Shown: piece after piece, positions 18,129-28,322 of the stretch
Layout: each line of letters starts with the position of its first letter
How positions within the stretch are numbered: position 1 is the first letter of the stretch
Source: Candidatus Cloacimonas acidaminovorans str. Evry
GTDB lineage: Bacteria > Cloacimonadota > Cloacimonadia > Cloacimonadales > Cloacimonadaceae
Direction of reading: 5' to 3'
Assembly (NCBI RefSeq): GCF_000146065.2
Contig: NC_020449.1
Coordinates: forward strand, 2,146,654-2,210,653
Length of the DNA: 64,000 bases
The notes under the pieces: generated by a model
Database searches by the model: none
Told to the model about the DNA's origin: nothing
What the model saw: the letters and a program-made list of their open reading frames with translations, nothing else
Made by a program: the position numbers and the translations under genes

Positions 18129-21100
18129 ATGAGAAAGACATTGTTTTTGATTCTACTAACCCTTTCCTTTATAGGAGGGTTATTCGCTCAGGTAAATATT
18201 CAAAGTGGCCAGAATGTAACCCAAAACTTTGATGTCTTGGGAACTTCAGCTGCTGCAACCATACCTACCGGTTGGAAAGCTGATAAAAATACAACCGTTA
18301 GAAGTGTGGGAACTTATTCTGCTGCTGGTACTGTCACCGAACGAATCGCAGGGAATAATATGAGTTCATCTGCTACAAACGGTATCTATAACTATGGTGC
18401 AGGAGATGCAGCTACTGCTACCGATAGAGCAATTGGTTTTATATCTTCCGGTACTGCTACCAAAAGTGGCAATGTCTATGTTCAGTTAACCAATAACGGC
18501 AGCACTAATATCAATTCTTTTACTATAAGTTATAATGTAGAAAAATACCGGATGGGAACTAATACAGCCGGTTTTTCTTATCAGATGTATTATTCTGCTG
18601 ATGGAACAACCTGGACTACTGCCGGTAGTTCATTTTTAACCTCTTTCCCAGCTGATGCTACAACCGGTGGCTATGATTCAGCTCCAGGGGCAACAGTTCC
18701 AGTAACTGCCACTTTATCTTACTCTCTTTCGGCAGGAAGCTCTTTGTATCTTGCCTGGAACTATTCCGTAACAAGTGGTTCAACTACTTCCAACGCTCAG
18801 GGCTTGGGAATTGATGATGTAAGCATTACTGCTGAAGGTGCACCTACACCGGTTATTGTAGTTAATGGCACTTTAACTCCTTTTTCTACTTATACAGGTA
18901 CTCCTTCCACAGCTCAGAGTTACACTTTGAGCGGTCAAAATTTAACCGGAAATATCACGGTTGCTGCTCCTACAGGTTTTGCTCTTTCTACTGATGGAAC
19001 AACCTATACCGGCAATTTATCTTTACCTGCCACTTTTAACGGTTCGGTATATGTACGCTTAACCGGAGCTGCAGCAGGAAATTTTTCCGGCAATATTGTG
19101 CATTCCAGTACCGGAGCAACGAATGTAAATCTTGCTGTGGAAGGAACTGTTACCAATCCTACACCGACAATTAATATTACAGCTAACTTAAGCACTTTCA
19201 GTACTCAATTAGGAACTCCTTCTGCTGCCCAAAGTTATACAGTAACCGGATTATTTTTAACTGCCGGAATAAGTGTTACTGCACCTGAAGGTTTTGCCCT
19301 TTCTACAGATAATACTACCTTTTCCAACACTCTTACCTTAGCCAGTAATTTCAGCGGATTGGTTTATGTGCGTTTAACAGGAGCCACAGCAGGAACTTTT
19401 TCCGGCAATATAGTCCATTCCAGCACCGGAGCAGAAACCCAGAATTTGGCTGTAAGTGGATTAGTTATTGATCCTAATGCAGCAACAACTTTCCTGGAGG
19501 AAGAATTTATTTATCCCGCTGGCGATCTTTTAACAGATCACGGATGGTTTGCTCATAGTGGAGCAGGAAACCATCCTGTAATTGTAGCTGATGAAGGTCT
19601 TATTTATCCTGGTTATTATGCTTATCAGGGTTTAGCCGCTCAAACAGTTTTCTCGGGTTCGGCGGAAGATGTTAAAAAGACCTTTGGTGATCAGACCTCT
19701 GGCACTTTTTATGTCTCCTTTTTGGTTAATGCTTCAGAGGTAAAAACCACCGCTGATTATTTCTTCCACTTTTTACCCAGTTCGTCTTCATCAACTGACT
19801 TTAAGGGCAAAGTATTTGTGCAAAAAGATACTTCCAATAACCTGAGATTCGGTATAACCAAAGCAGCAAATGCTATTTCAGAATCTGCAGCTACTACTTA
19901 CAGCTATAGTTTAAATACAACCTATTTGATTGTGGTTAAATATGTAATTGTTTCAGGTGCTACCAATGATGAGGTCTATATGTGGGTTAATCCTGTTATC
20001 GGAGAAACTGAACCTGCACCTCAACTTACGGCCGATGATTTAACAGGAACAGATATAGGAGCAATTGGAGCAGTGGCTATTCGTCAAGGAACTAATGGTC
20101 CTATAGCCAGAATTGATGGCATCCGAGTAACCAATAACTGGGCTAAACTTTGGGAAGGGTCTCCTATGGAAACTCCAGTTATTCATACCAGCACACCCGA
20201 GCTTGATCCTTTGGAAAGCATTGTAAATCTTCCCTCAGACGAAACCAGAGATTATACTTTATGGGGAACTAATATCGTAGGTGGAATAACTGTTACAGCC
20301 CCCAACGGCTTTCAGGTTTCTACTTCTCAAATAGAGGGATGGGCTTCCAGTATAACTGTTCCCGCCGATTTTCACTCGCAAATTTATGTGCGGATGCTGG
20401 CAAACGCCATCGGTGAATATGAGGGCTATATTGTTCATACCAGTGGAGGTGCTGAAGCTGTAAATGTTAGAGTAACAGGGGAAGCTCTTCCAACACCTGT
20501 AACCTGGAATATTACTGCCAATTTAACTCCTTTTTCTTCTGAAGCAGGAACTCCTTCTGCAGTTCAATCATATACTTTAAGTGCTCCGGGAGCAATTGAT
20601 CCTATTCAAATAACTACTTCCTATCCTTTTGAATTAAGTTCTACGGGAACAGGTAACTGGGGAATAAGTTTAACCCTGAGCAATACTTTTAGCGGAAATG
20701 TTTATGTACGGATGAATGCTACAGGTTCTGGAACATTCAACGGAATAATCTACCATAACACTACTTATGCTAATGAATATCAACTTCCCGTTAGCGGAAC
20801 TGCCACATCTCAACCCGGAATGGCAAGTGATTTGTTTTTCTCTGAATATATAGAAGGCAGCAGCAGTAATAAAGCTATTGAAATTTTCAACGGCACCGGT
20901 GGACCAGTGGACTTGAGCAATTATTGGGTGTGCCTGTTTGCTAATGGTGCTATAACACCTTCAAATCCTATACATTTAACCGGAACTCTCGCTCACCTGG
21001 ATGTTTATGTAATTGCCAATGCTTCTGCAAATGCCACTATTTTGGGATTGGCAGATACAACTTCTACCGTTTCTTTTTATAATGGAGACGATGCTCTTTT

Positions 21101-22385
21101 GCTTTATAAAAAAGTGGGAACGGACTCCACCAGAATAGATGTTATCGGCACTATTGGCACAGATCCCGGAACGGCATGGAATGTAGCAGGAGTTACAAAT
21201 GCTACTGCTGAACATACCTTAATCCGTAAACCCACCATTACTCAAGGCAATTTGGATTGGGCTATCAGTGCTGGAACTAATGCCGATGATAGTGAATGGA
21301 TTGTTTATGCCCAGGATTATACTGATAATCTGGGAATGCATACCTTTGGCAATGTTGTAGTTATGCCTGTTTTCAATCCTCCTGCGGGTGCTTACGCTAC
21401 TCCAATAAATGTAACTATCAGCACAACCACTCCTGGAGCTGTAATTCACTATACTACTGATGGTTCTGAGCCCACAGAAGCATCTCCTGTTTACAGCGCT
21501 CCAATTCCTGTCAGTTCAGATACTACTATCAAAGCTAAGGGTTATGCCACCGGTTATTCGCCCTCTGCAATTGCTACTGCTTTTTATGATTTCCCGGAAA
21601 ATGTATCTACTATAGCACAATTGAGAGCCGGAACTTTAGGAAGTGCCTATCGCCTTACGGGTGAAGCAGTTCTTACTTTCCAGCAGGCAAATCGTAATCA
21701 AAAATATGTTCAGGATGCTACAGCCGCTATCGTTATTGATGATCCCAACAGCAAAATAACCACTACTTATAACCTCTACGATGGAATTACCGGAATAGCG
21801 GGAACTTTATCTGCTTATTCTGGATTACTACAATTTGTTCCTATTGCCGATCCGGGAGCTGCCACCTCTCATAATAATACAATTGTTCCTGTAACGAGAA
21901 CTTTGGCAACTATCACATCTGCCGATCAGGCAAAACTGCTTAAGATATATAGTGTAACTTTAACACCCAATGCTGATGGTGTTTTTGCTGCAACAGCAGA
22001 AAATATCAATGCCAGTGATGCTTCCGGAACGGGTGTTATGAGAACTTTCCCCAATGCCGATTATGCCGGAACCGCTATTCCAACAGACCCTGTGGATATC
22101 GTCTGTCTGGGAGGTCAATATAATGACACGATGCAATTCAGTCCGCGTTTTCTAGCAGATATAACTCCCGCTGCTGGAATCTTGGAAGCCCCGATTGTTA
22201 ATATTTCTCAAGTAGCTGGAATGATAAACCTTAGCTGGAATCAGGTTCCTGGAGCTACTAACTACAGAATTGAATCTGCTGATGATCCTTATGGCACCTG
22301 GTCTACCGTAACTACAACTCCCAATTTATTCTATAGTGGCGCGGCTGTTTCCAAAAAATTCTATCGGGTGATAGCAACTAACTAA
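18129..22385 (+). CDS. Large secreted multidomain beta-sandwich protein
   Basis: A 1418-aa exported protein. A signal peptide of about 20 residues ends at LFA-Q. An N-terminal beta-sandwich (about 25-235) is followed by at least four divergent copies of a ~100-aa Ig-like repeat (LTPFST..GTPS..QSYTLSG..VYVRLTG..GNIVHSS) at about 240-335, 342-445, 680-790 and 800-895. A laminin-G-like sandwich sits between repeats two and three. Then come a lamin-tail domain (FFSEYIEGSSSNKAIEIFNG), a chitobiase/hexosaminidase C-terminal Ig domain (AVIHYTTDGSEPT), an OB-fold-like segment (DUF5689-like) and a final FnIII-like domain. No catalytic domain and no FlgD-like sorting tail was recognised. Likely a cell-surface or extracellular adhesin or structural protein. 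Confidence 0.75.
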   Translation: MRKTLFLILLTLSFIGGLFAQVNIQSGQNVTQNFDVLGTSAAATIPTGWKADKNTTVRSVGTYSAAGTVTERIAGNNMSSSATNGIYNYGAGDAATATDRAIGFISSGTATKSGNVYVQLTNNGSTNINSFTISYNVEKYRMGTNTAGFSYQMYYSADGTTWTTAGSSFLTSFPADATTGGYDSAPGATVPVTATLSYSLSAGSSLYLAWNYSVTSGSTTSNAQGLGIDDVSITAEGAPTPVIVVNGTLTPFSTYTGTPSTAQSYTLSGQNLTGNITVAAPTGFALSTDGTTYTGNLSLPATFNGSVYVRLTGAAAGNFSGNIVHSSTGATNVNLAVEGTVTNPTPTINITANLSTFSTQLGTPSAAQSYTVTGLFLTAGISVTAPEGFALSTDNTTFSNTLTLASNFSGLVYVRLTGATAGTFSGNIVHSSTGAETQNLAVSGLVIDPNAATTFLEEEFIYPAGDLLTDHGWFAHSGAGNHPVIVADEGLIYPGYYAYQGLAAQTVFSGSAEDVKKTFGDQTSGTFYVSFLVNASEVKTTADYFFHFLPSSSSSTDFKGKVFVQKDTSNNLRFGITKAANAISESAATTYSYSLNTTYLIVVKYVIVSGATNDEVYMWVNPVIGETEPAPQLTADDLTGTDIGAIGAVAIRQGTNGPIARIDGIRVTNNWAKLWEGSPMETPVIHTSTPELDPLESIVNLPSDETRDYTLWGTNIVGGITVTAPNGFQVSTSQIEGWASSITVPADFHSQIYVRMLANAIGEYEGYIVHTSGGAEAVNVRVTGEALPTPVTWNITANLTPFSSEAGTPSAVQSYTLSAPGAIDPIQITTSYPFELSSTGTGNWGISLTLSNTFSGNVYVRMNATGSGTFNGIIYHNTTYANEYQLPVSGTATSQPGMASDLFFSEYIEGSSSNKAIEIFNGTGGPVDLSNYWVCLFANGAITPSNPIHLTGTLAHLDVYVIANASANATILGLADTTSTVSFYNGDDALLLYKKVGTDSTRIDVIGTIGTDPGTAWNVAGVTNATAEHTLIRKPTITQGNLDWAISAGTNADDSEWIVYAQDYTDNLGMHTFGNVVVMPVFNPPAGAYATPINVTISTTTPGAVIHYTTDGSEPTEASPVYSAPIPVSSDTTIKAKGYATGYSPSAIATAFYDFPENVSTIAQLRAGTLGSAYRLTGEAVLTFQQANRNQKYVQDATAAIVIDDPNSKITTTYNLYDGITGIAGTLSAYSGLLQFVPIADPGAATSHNNTIVPVTRTLATITSADQAKLLKIYSVTLTPNADGVFAATAENINASDASGTGVMRTFPNADYAGTAIPTDPVDIVCLGGQYNDTMQFSPRFLADITPAAGILEAPIVNISQVAGMINLSWNQVPGATNYRIESADDPYGTWSTVTTTPNLFYSGAAVSKKFYRVIATN

Positions 22386-22414
22386 ACAAGAAACCCTATT
22401 CTTAATAAAATAAA

Positions 22415-22439
22415 GAGGTGGAGATTTTTTCTCCACCTT
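22415..22439 (+). terminator. Rho-independent terminator after the 1418-aa protein
   Basis: Stem AGGTGGAGA/TCTCCACCT (22416-22424 with 22430-22438), 5-base T loop, followed by a T-rich tail TCTTTCTT. It begins 30 bases after the stop codon. Confidence 0.75.
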
Positions 22440-22459
22440 CTTTCTTCTGCAGATTTCCC

Positions 22460-22488
22460 TTGACTTTATATCAACATTTGGATAGTTT
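22460..22488 (+). promoter_or_regulatory. Probable promoter of the fba operon
   Basis: TTGACT at 22460-22465, 17-base spacer, weak -10 TAGTTT at 22483-22488, located 35 bases before the ATG of fba. A GGAGG precedes the start codon. The -10 is poor, so confidence is moderate. Confidence 0.45.
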
Positions 22489-22523
22489 ATCTTATAAGAA
22501 CTAAACACAAGTGGAGGTATAAA

Positions 22524-23498
22524 ATGTTTTTAACCGGAACACAACTTAAAGAGGTCTTCCTCAAAGCTAAAAAACAGCGTTTTGGTATCATCGCATCCAA
22601 TGTTGTTTTTGACACTCAGGTAAGAGCTCTCATTCAAGGTTACGCGGCTGTCAATTCTGATGGCTTAATGCAAATGAGTACTGGTGCCTGTAAATATGCA
22701 GCAGGCACTTCTCAGGATTTGCATATAGGGGCAAAAATGATTTCCGCAATGGTAAAAATCTTTTCTGCTCAGTTTCCCAAATGTGGAATTGGATTGCATA
22801 TTGACCATGCCACACCTAACTATTTTGATTTTATTAAGTTCTGTATTGAAAACGACCTTGTTTCCTCTGTAATGATTGATGCCTCGGCAGAAAAACTGGA
22901 GGATAATATTCGGATTACTAAAGAGGTTGTGGAGTTGGCACATAAATATAACATTTTAGTAGAAGGTGAAATCGGTCATATCAAAGGTGCCGAAGATGAA
23001 ATTGTTTCCGAAGATGAGCTCTATACCAAACCCGAAGAGGCATTGGAATTTGTAATAAAAACCAATGTAGACCTTTTTGCTGCTTCCGTAGGTACCAATC
23101 ATGGCGTTACTAAAGGTGAAAATGTAGTTCTGCATTTGGATTTAATTAAGGAAATTGATGACCTGCTGATTAAAAATGGAGTGGAAAGAGGACTGGTTTT
23201 ACATGGAGCTTCCGGATTAACTGATTGGCAACAACAAACAGCTATTGCCAATGGTGTGGTGAAAATCAATAAAGATACTCATTACCAGATGGATATGGCT
23301 TCTGCTATTCAAGAATATTGGGAAAAGGAAAAATATGCCATTGTTTGCCCACCTGATGTTGACCCTGCTGCCTATATACCTAATAAAAGCAAGTTTGACC
23401 CTCGTAAATGGTTAATCAAAGGGGAAGAGAAAATGCAGAATACGGTTATGGAATTCTGCAAAATGTCCGGTAGTGCCAATAACAGTATTTTGCTATAG
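22524..23498 (+). CDS. fba: Class II fructose-1,6-bisphosphate aldolase
   Basis: A 324-aa zinc-dependent aldolase interconverting fructose-1,6-bisphosphate with dihydroxyacetone phosphate and glyceraldehyde-3-phosphate. Family landmarks: GIGLHIDHATP with metal-binding His, VEGEIGHIKGAED, AASVGTNHGV (His ligand) and GLVLHGASGLTDWQQ (third His, phosphate loop), with KINKDTHYQ near the end. An AAGTGGAGG ribosome site precedes the ATG. It ends only five bases before a DNA methyltransferase gene and, past the restriction cassette, gapA follows, suggesting fba and gapA were once adjacent. Confidence 0.96.
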   Translation: MFLTGTQLKEVFLKAKKQRFGIIASNVVFDTQVRALIQGYAAVNSDGLMQMSTGACKYAAGTSQDLHIGAKMISAMVKIFSAQFPKCGIGLHIDHATPNYFDFIKFCIENDLVSSVMIDASAEKLEDNIRITKEVVELAHKYNILVEGEIGHIKGAEDEIVSEDELYTKPEEALEFVIKTNVDLFAASVGTNHGVTKGENVVLHLDLIKEIDDLLIKNGVERGLVLHGASGLTDWQQQTAIANGVVKINKDTHYQMDMASAIQEYWEKEKYAIVCPPDVDPAAYIPNKSKFDPRKWLIKGEEKMQNTVMEFCKMSGSANNSILL

Positions 23499-23503
23499 CT
23501 GAT

Positions 23504-24436
23504 ATGGTTAAAATAAGCAATAAATGGAACTCTGATTCCATTCTCTGTCTATTTCAGGGTGATTGTTTGGAACTACTGGATTCCATACCGGATGCCGCTA
23601 TTCAGTTAGTAGTTACTTCACCTCCCTATAATATAGGCAAAAAATATGAAAAACGCCAACCCTTAGATGAATATATTGACTGGCAGAAAAAGGTTATTAC
23701 AGAATGCTGTAGAGTTCTAAAAAAAAGTGGAAGTATCTGTTGGCAGGTAGGAAATTATATTGAAAACGGAGAAATTATCCCTCTGGATATTTTACTTTAT
23801 CCTGTTTTTGCTGAATCGGGCTTAAAACTAAGAAATAGAATAATCTGGCATTTCGGGCATGGTTTACATTCTTCCAAAAGGTTTTCAGGACGCTATGAAG
23901 TAATTCTCTGGTTTACCAAAAGTGATGAATATATCTTCAATTTAGACCCAGTCCGAATTCCCCAGAAGTATCCTAATAAGAAATATTTTAAGGGAGATAA
24001 AAAGGGAGAATTATCCTGCAATCCTTTAGGCAAAAATCCTTCCGATGTATGGAATATTCCCAATGTGAAAGCTAATCATATTGAAAAAACAATTCACCCT
24101 GCCCAATTTCCTGTAGAATTAGTAGAACGCTTAATCTTATCTATGACCAATGAAAATGACTGGACTTTAGACCCTTTTATGGGAACAGGAACAACGCAAA
24201 TTGCTTCGCTTATTCATAACCGGAAAAGCTGTGGAGCGGAACTTCTTGATGAATATTATGAAATTGCCCTGCAAAGAATTAATAGTGCCATTTCCGGCGA
24301 ATTGAAAATACGCCCTATGAATAGACCGATCTTTGATCCTGAACATCCTAATTCCTTCAAACCTATTACGGTAAATTTAAGCAAAATAAAAGAAGAACAG
24401 TCAGAACTTGATCTGGTTTGGAGTAATGAAAAGTGA
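23504..24436 (+). CDS. Type II DNA methyltransferase (beta class, SPPY motif)
   Basis: A 310-aa SAM-dependent DNA methyltransferase. Catalytic motif IV TSPPYNIG lies at residues 38-45 and the SAM-binding motif I DPFMGTGTT near 223-231; catalytic-before-SAM order defines the beta class. SPPY, as opposed to D/NPPY, is usual for N4-cytosine enzymes, as in the BamHI system, so m4C is the likely product (inference). It overlaps the endonuclease gene by four bases. No Shine-Dalgarno is visible in front of its ATG, only five bases after fba, so translation may depend on coupling. It protects the host from the neighbouring BglII/BstYI-like endonuclease. Confidence 0.92.
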   Translation: MVKISNKWNSDSILCLFQGDCLELLDSIPDAAIQLVVTSPPYNIGKKYEKRQPLDEYIDWQKKVITECCRVLKKSGSICWQVGNYIENGEIIPLDILLYPVFAESGLKLRNRIIWHFGHGLHSSKRFSGRYEVILWFTKSDEYIFNLDPVRIPQKYPNKKYFKGDKKGELSCNPLGKNPSDVWNIPNVKANHIEKTIHPAQFPVELVERLILSMTNENDWTLDPFMGTGTTQIASLIHNRKSCGAELLDEYYEIALQRINSAISGELKIRPMNRPIFDPEHPNSFKPITVNLSKIKEEQSELDLVWSNEK

Positions 24437-24975
24437 ATATTGTCTATGAATACTCACATCTTGGCGGTTTGGAAATATTGTTAGTAAGATATCCTAAAAT
24501 TATAGAAGAAGTATTAACCATTATAAAGGATATTAAACCTCACAAAACCAAGATTAGTAAAGAAAAAACAATGAGTGGCAAAGCGCTTTTTTCTCCTAAA
24601 GATATAAATAAACAATTCAAAGACAAATTTCAATTATTAGGTTATAAAGAACTGAGAGATACTTTTAGTATAGAATTACCAAATTACGAACCGAAAATAA
24701 CCGGTTGTTATAAACAAATTGACTTCTGTTTAGGGAAAGTTCTTGTGGAAGTGCAATTGGGAAAATACCCTTTTATGTTTTACGACCTTGCCAAATTTCA
24801 ATACTTTTTTAATGAAAACAAAGCGGATGTAGGAATAGAAATAGTTCCCTGTTACCAATTACACAAGTCAATGTCCACAGGTGTTTCTTATGGCGAACAA
24901 TTGATTAACGATATTGAAAGGTTGAAAAGGCACTTTCCGTCAGTTCCGGTAGCAATCTATCTAATAGATATATAA
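24433..24975 (+). CDS. Type II restriction endonuclease, BglII/BstYI family
   Basis: A 180-aa endonuclease. The N-terminal VYEYSHLGGLEILLV and the block SKEKTMSGKALFSP strongly resemble BstYI as I recall it. The active-site pattern is QIDF..VLVEVQLGKY with D97, E106 and Q108, i.e. the D-x(n)-E-x-Q variant typical of BglII/BstYI rather than ExK. Family members cut AGATCT (BglII) or RGATCY (BstYI). The start is GTG at 24433 in a GTGA overlap with the methyltransferase stop. gapA begins 18 bases after the stop. RGATCY is strongly depleted in this window, supporting that specificity. Confidence 0.9.
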   Translation: MNIVYEYSHLGGLEILLVRYPKIIEEVLTIIKDIKPHKTKISKEKTMSGKALFSPKDINKQFKDKFQLLGYKELRDTFSIELPNYEPKITGCYKQIDFCLGKVLVEVQLGKYPFMFYDLAKFQYFFNENKADVGIEIVPCYQLHKSMSTGVSYGEQLINDIERLKRHFPSVPVAIYLIDI

Positions 24976-25995
<1,020 letters not shown>

Positions 25996-26328
25996 ATTGT
26001 AGAGATTTTTTACACCGAGAACACTGAAGACACTGAGAACACCGAGAAAAAGAGTTTAATTCATTCTCTTCCTGTTTTTCTTTTGCGGGTAAATAAACAA
26101 ATTTTTCGGTGTTCTCGGAATTCTCGGTGTTTTCGGTGTATATAACATTCCCCAAGAAAGCAGTTGACATTTTTCATTCTTATTCACTTAGGTAATTTAT
26201 TAAAATTTCTGTTTGAAAATGCATAATTATTTTTTACCTTCTGTGAATTCTTGTTTGCGCAGGAATGACAAAGGACTTTTCATTCCAGAAATGATATTAT
26301 ATCTTTAGAGGAATTTAGCTAAAAATTT
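25996..26328. repeat. Long imperfect palindrome after gapA (CTCGGTG family)
   Basis: Left arm 26011-26051 (TACACCGAGAACACTGAAG start) and right arm 26102-26140 form a stem of about 39 bp with several mismatches around a 50-base loop. It may terminate gapA transcription. A GCAGGAATGACAAAGGA half-palindrome of another repeat family is at about 26258-26277. No gene is supported in this interval. Confidence 0.7.
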
Positions 26329-27201
26329 ATGAGAGAATATCCAAAGTCCATCTTCACTATTGATGTGGAGGATTATTTTAATGTAACCGAAGAAAGAGGT
26401 GAACCACCTGTTTCCGAATGGGATTCATTACCCAGTATTGTAGAAAGCGGTTTTTTGAAGTTGCTGGACTTGCTGGATACCTATCAGGTGAAGGCAACCT
26501 GTTTCTTTTTGGGTTATGTAGCCAAAAAATATCCGCATTTAGTGAAAGAAGCACAGAAACGGGGACACGAAATTGCCTCGCATGGAATGTTTCATCGGAT
26601 TGTTTATAAAATGAGCAAGGATGAATTTACCGCCGATTTGCTACAATCCAAAAACATTCTGGAAGATATTTGTTCCGAGCAGGTTACAGCTTTCAGGAGT
26701 CCCAGTTTTTCTTTAACGGAGGCAAGTCCCTGGTTTTTTGAGACCTTGGCAGAGACAGGTTTTATTGCCGATTCTTCTGTTTTTCCCGTAAAAAGGGACT
26801 ATGGGGGTTACAAAACAACGCAGAAAAAGCCCTATTGGATAACGACAGAAAAAGGTGATATATGTGAATTTCCGATTTCTGTAGCGCCCTTTTGCGGTAA
26901 AGATATTTGCTTTTTTGGGGGTGGCTATTTGCGTCTTTTTCCTAAGCGAGTTATTTTGTATATGCACAAAAAGCTGGCAAAACAAGGAATTCCTACTCTT
27001 TTTTACATTCATCCCAGAGAAATGGAACCCCAACATCCGCGTTTGAAAATGAACAAAATGGCATATTTCAAGAGTTATGTAAACCTGAATACGGTACAAC
27101 CTAAGCTGGAAGCTATCCTTTCCAGCAGTAAGTTTATAACCTGCCGGCAGTATATAGAAACCTGCTTTCCGGAAAAAAGGATGTCCTCATCCTTCACTTA
27201 A
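26329..27201 (+). CDS. Polysaccharide deacetylase (DUF3473 type)
   Basis: A 290-aa CE4-fold deacetylase. Motif 1 TIDVEDYFN supplies catalytic Asp/metal Asp, HEIASHGMFHR is the metal-binding H-x(3)-H motif, FRSPSFSL is motif 3, and FYIHPREME with the following HPR segment corresponds to the C-terminal DUF3473 region found in exopolysaccharide-locus deacetylases. It likely removes N-acetyl groups from cell-envelope or exopolysaccharide glycans. The last residues, RMSSSFT, fall in a small palindrome (27177-27194) that recurs in the window, so the C-terminus may be repeat-derived. A methyltransferase gene follows after 54 bases. Confidence 0.9.
   Translation: MREYPKSIFTIDVEDYFNVTEERGEPPVSEWDSLPSIVESGFLKLLDLLDTYQVKATCFFLGYVAKKYPHLVKEAQKRGHEIASHGMFHRIVYKMSKDEFTADLLQSKNILEDICSEQVTAFRSPSFSLTEASPWFFETLAETGFIADSSVFPVKRDYGGYKTTQKKPYWITTEKGDICEFPISVAPFCGKDICFFGGGYLRLFPKRVILYMHKKLAKQGIPTLFYIHPREMEPQHPRLKMNKMAYFKSYVNLNTVQPKLEAILSSSKFITCRQYIETCFPEKRMSSSFT
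27177..27194. repeat. Short hairpin AAGGATG-TCCT-CATCCTT
   Basis: A perfect 7-bp stem with TCCT loop inside the last codons of the deacetylase gene. The ATGTCCTCAT core recurs at 63930-63938 (in a hairpin) and, inverted, at 16181-16190. Confidence 0.6.
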
Positions 27202-27255
27202 TAAGGAAGATTTGTAGTCAGCAGGAACTATATTAAAACTATGAAGGATAATTAA

Positions 27256-27909
27256 ATGCAGGAAAATAAAACCGCCTCTTTCTTTGATCGCTATTCAATT
27301 GATTTTAATGCTATTTACGGTAGCGGCACAGGACCTTTTCAACGCTTAATCAATAAATGGTTTCGGCAGACAATGTTGATCCGTTTTCAAAAGACAATTG
27401 TTGCTTGTAACCCCTTAGAAGGAAAGACAATTCTGGATGTTGGTTGCGGTCCTGGAATTTATTCTATAACTTTAGCAAAAGGTTCTCCGAATTTTGTTTA
27501 CGGTATTGATTTTGCTCCTTCAATGATAGAAATAGCCAGACAAGAGGCAAAGAAAGCAGGGGTGGAAAATATCTGCCGGTTTGAAATTGCCGATTTTAAT
27601 ACCCTGCCGGAGGATAAGCAGTATAATTATCTTATTTTAATGGGTTTTATGGATTATATGAAAAATCCCCAACAGGTTATTGAAAAAACAATGCGTTTGG
27701 CAAGTGATAAAGTTCTTTTCAGTTTTCCTTCCGATAAAGGTTTCTTGGCTTGGCAACGGAAAATCCGCTATAAATTTAAGTGTCCACTTTACCTTTATAA
27801 CGAAAAACAACTAAAAAACCTGTTTTCGGATATTTCACCCTGGCATTATACCCTTGAAAATATAGGGAGGGACTTCTTTGTGACCTTGGAAAAAGGGGAA
27901 AACCTTTAG
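27256..27909 (+). CDS. Class I SAM-dependent methyltransferase
   Basis: A 217-aa methyltransferase with motif I ILDVGCGPGIYSI near residue 55, motif II acidic YGIDFAPSMIEIA, and motif post-I CRFEIADFNTLP. The fold is clear but the substrate is not; the family includes ubiquinone/menaquinone- and small-molecule-type methylases. It follows a polysaccharide deacetylase on the same strand, so modification of an envelope glycan or lipid is possible but only inferred. A very strong 27-bp hairpin follows the stop. Confidence 0.85.
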   Translation: MQENKTASFFDRYSIDFNAIYGSGTGPFQRLINKWFRQTMLIRFQKTIVACNPLEGKTILDVGCGPGIYSITLAKGSPNFVYGIDFAPSMIEIARQEAKKAGVENICRFEIADFNTLPEDKQYNYLILMGFMDYMKNPQQVIEKTMRLASDKVLFSFPSDKGFLAWQRKIRYKFKCPLYLYNEKQLKNLFSDISPWHYTLENIGRDFFVTLEKGENL

Positions 27910-28322
27910 GCAGATAGAATTGCCTACCCATTGCTTACCCATTACGGATGGCATTAGTAATGGGTAAGCAATGGGTAAGCAATGCTATTAAGGAAGAAAA
28001 TGGAACTGTTTATATTTAGAAGTAGTTACAAATATTGCAGGGAAATATATAATTGAATAGACAAGAGCCGTATTCTTGCTCAACCTTCTAAACCTTTTCA
28101 ACCCTCTAAACTTTGCGCTAATAGTGATTTACGAGGAAATTTACCTTCCGGTATCTTCATCTCTTGGCTTTTAGCTATTTGCTTTTTGCTTTTTAAACCC
28201 CTTCATTTTCTGTTCTGGGCTCTTTGCTTTCAACTCTCACAATATTTTATTTCTATTTTATTCAGCGGAAATTTAATCCGTACAAATCAGTATCATCTAT
28301 ATAATCCTTATTGCCGATAATG
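27910..28322. other. Gene-free interval with long hairpin
   Basis: Holds a hairpin at 27919-27983: 21 perfect base pairs (27925-27945 with 27957-27977), one mismatch, then five more pairs around an 11-base loop. The arms are themselves built from two copies of GCTTACCCATT. The remaining sequence to 28322, between convergent genes, is T-rich and has no recognisable gene. Confidence 0.75.
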
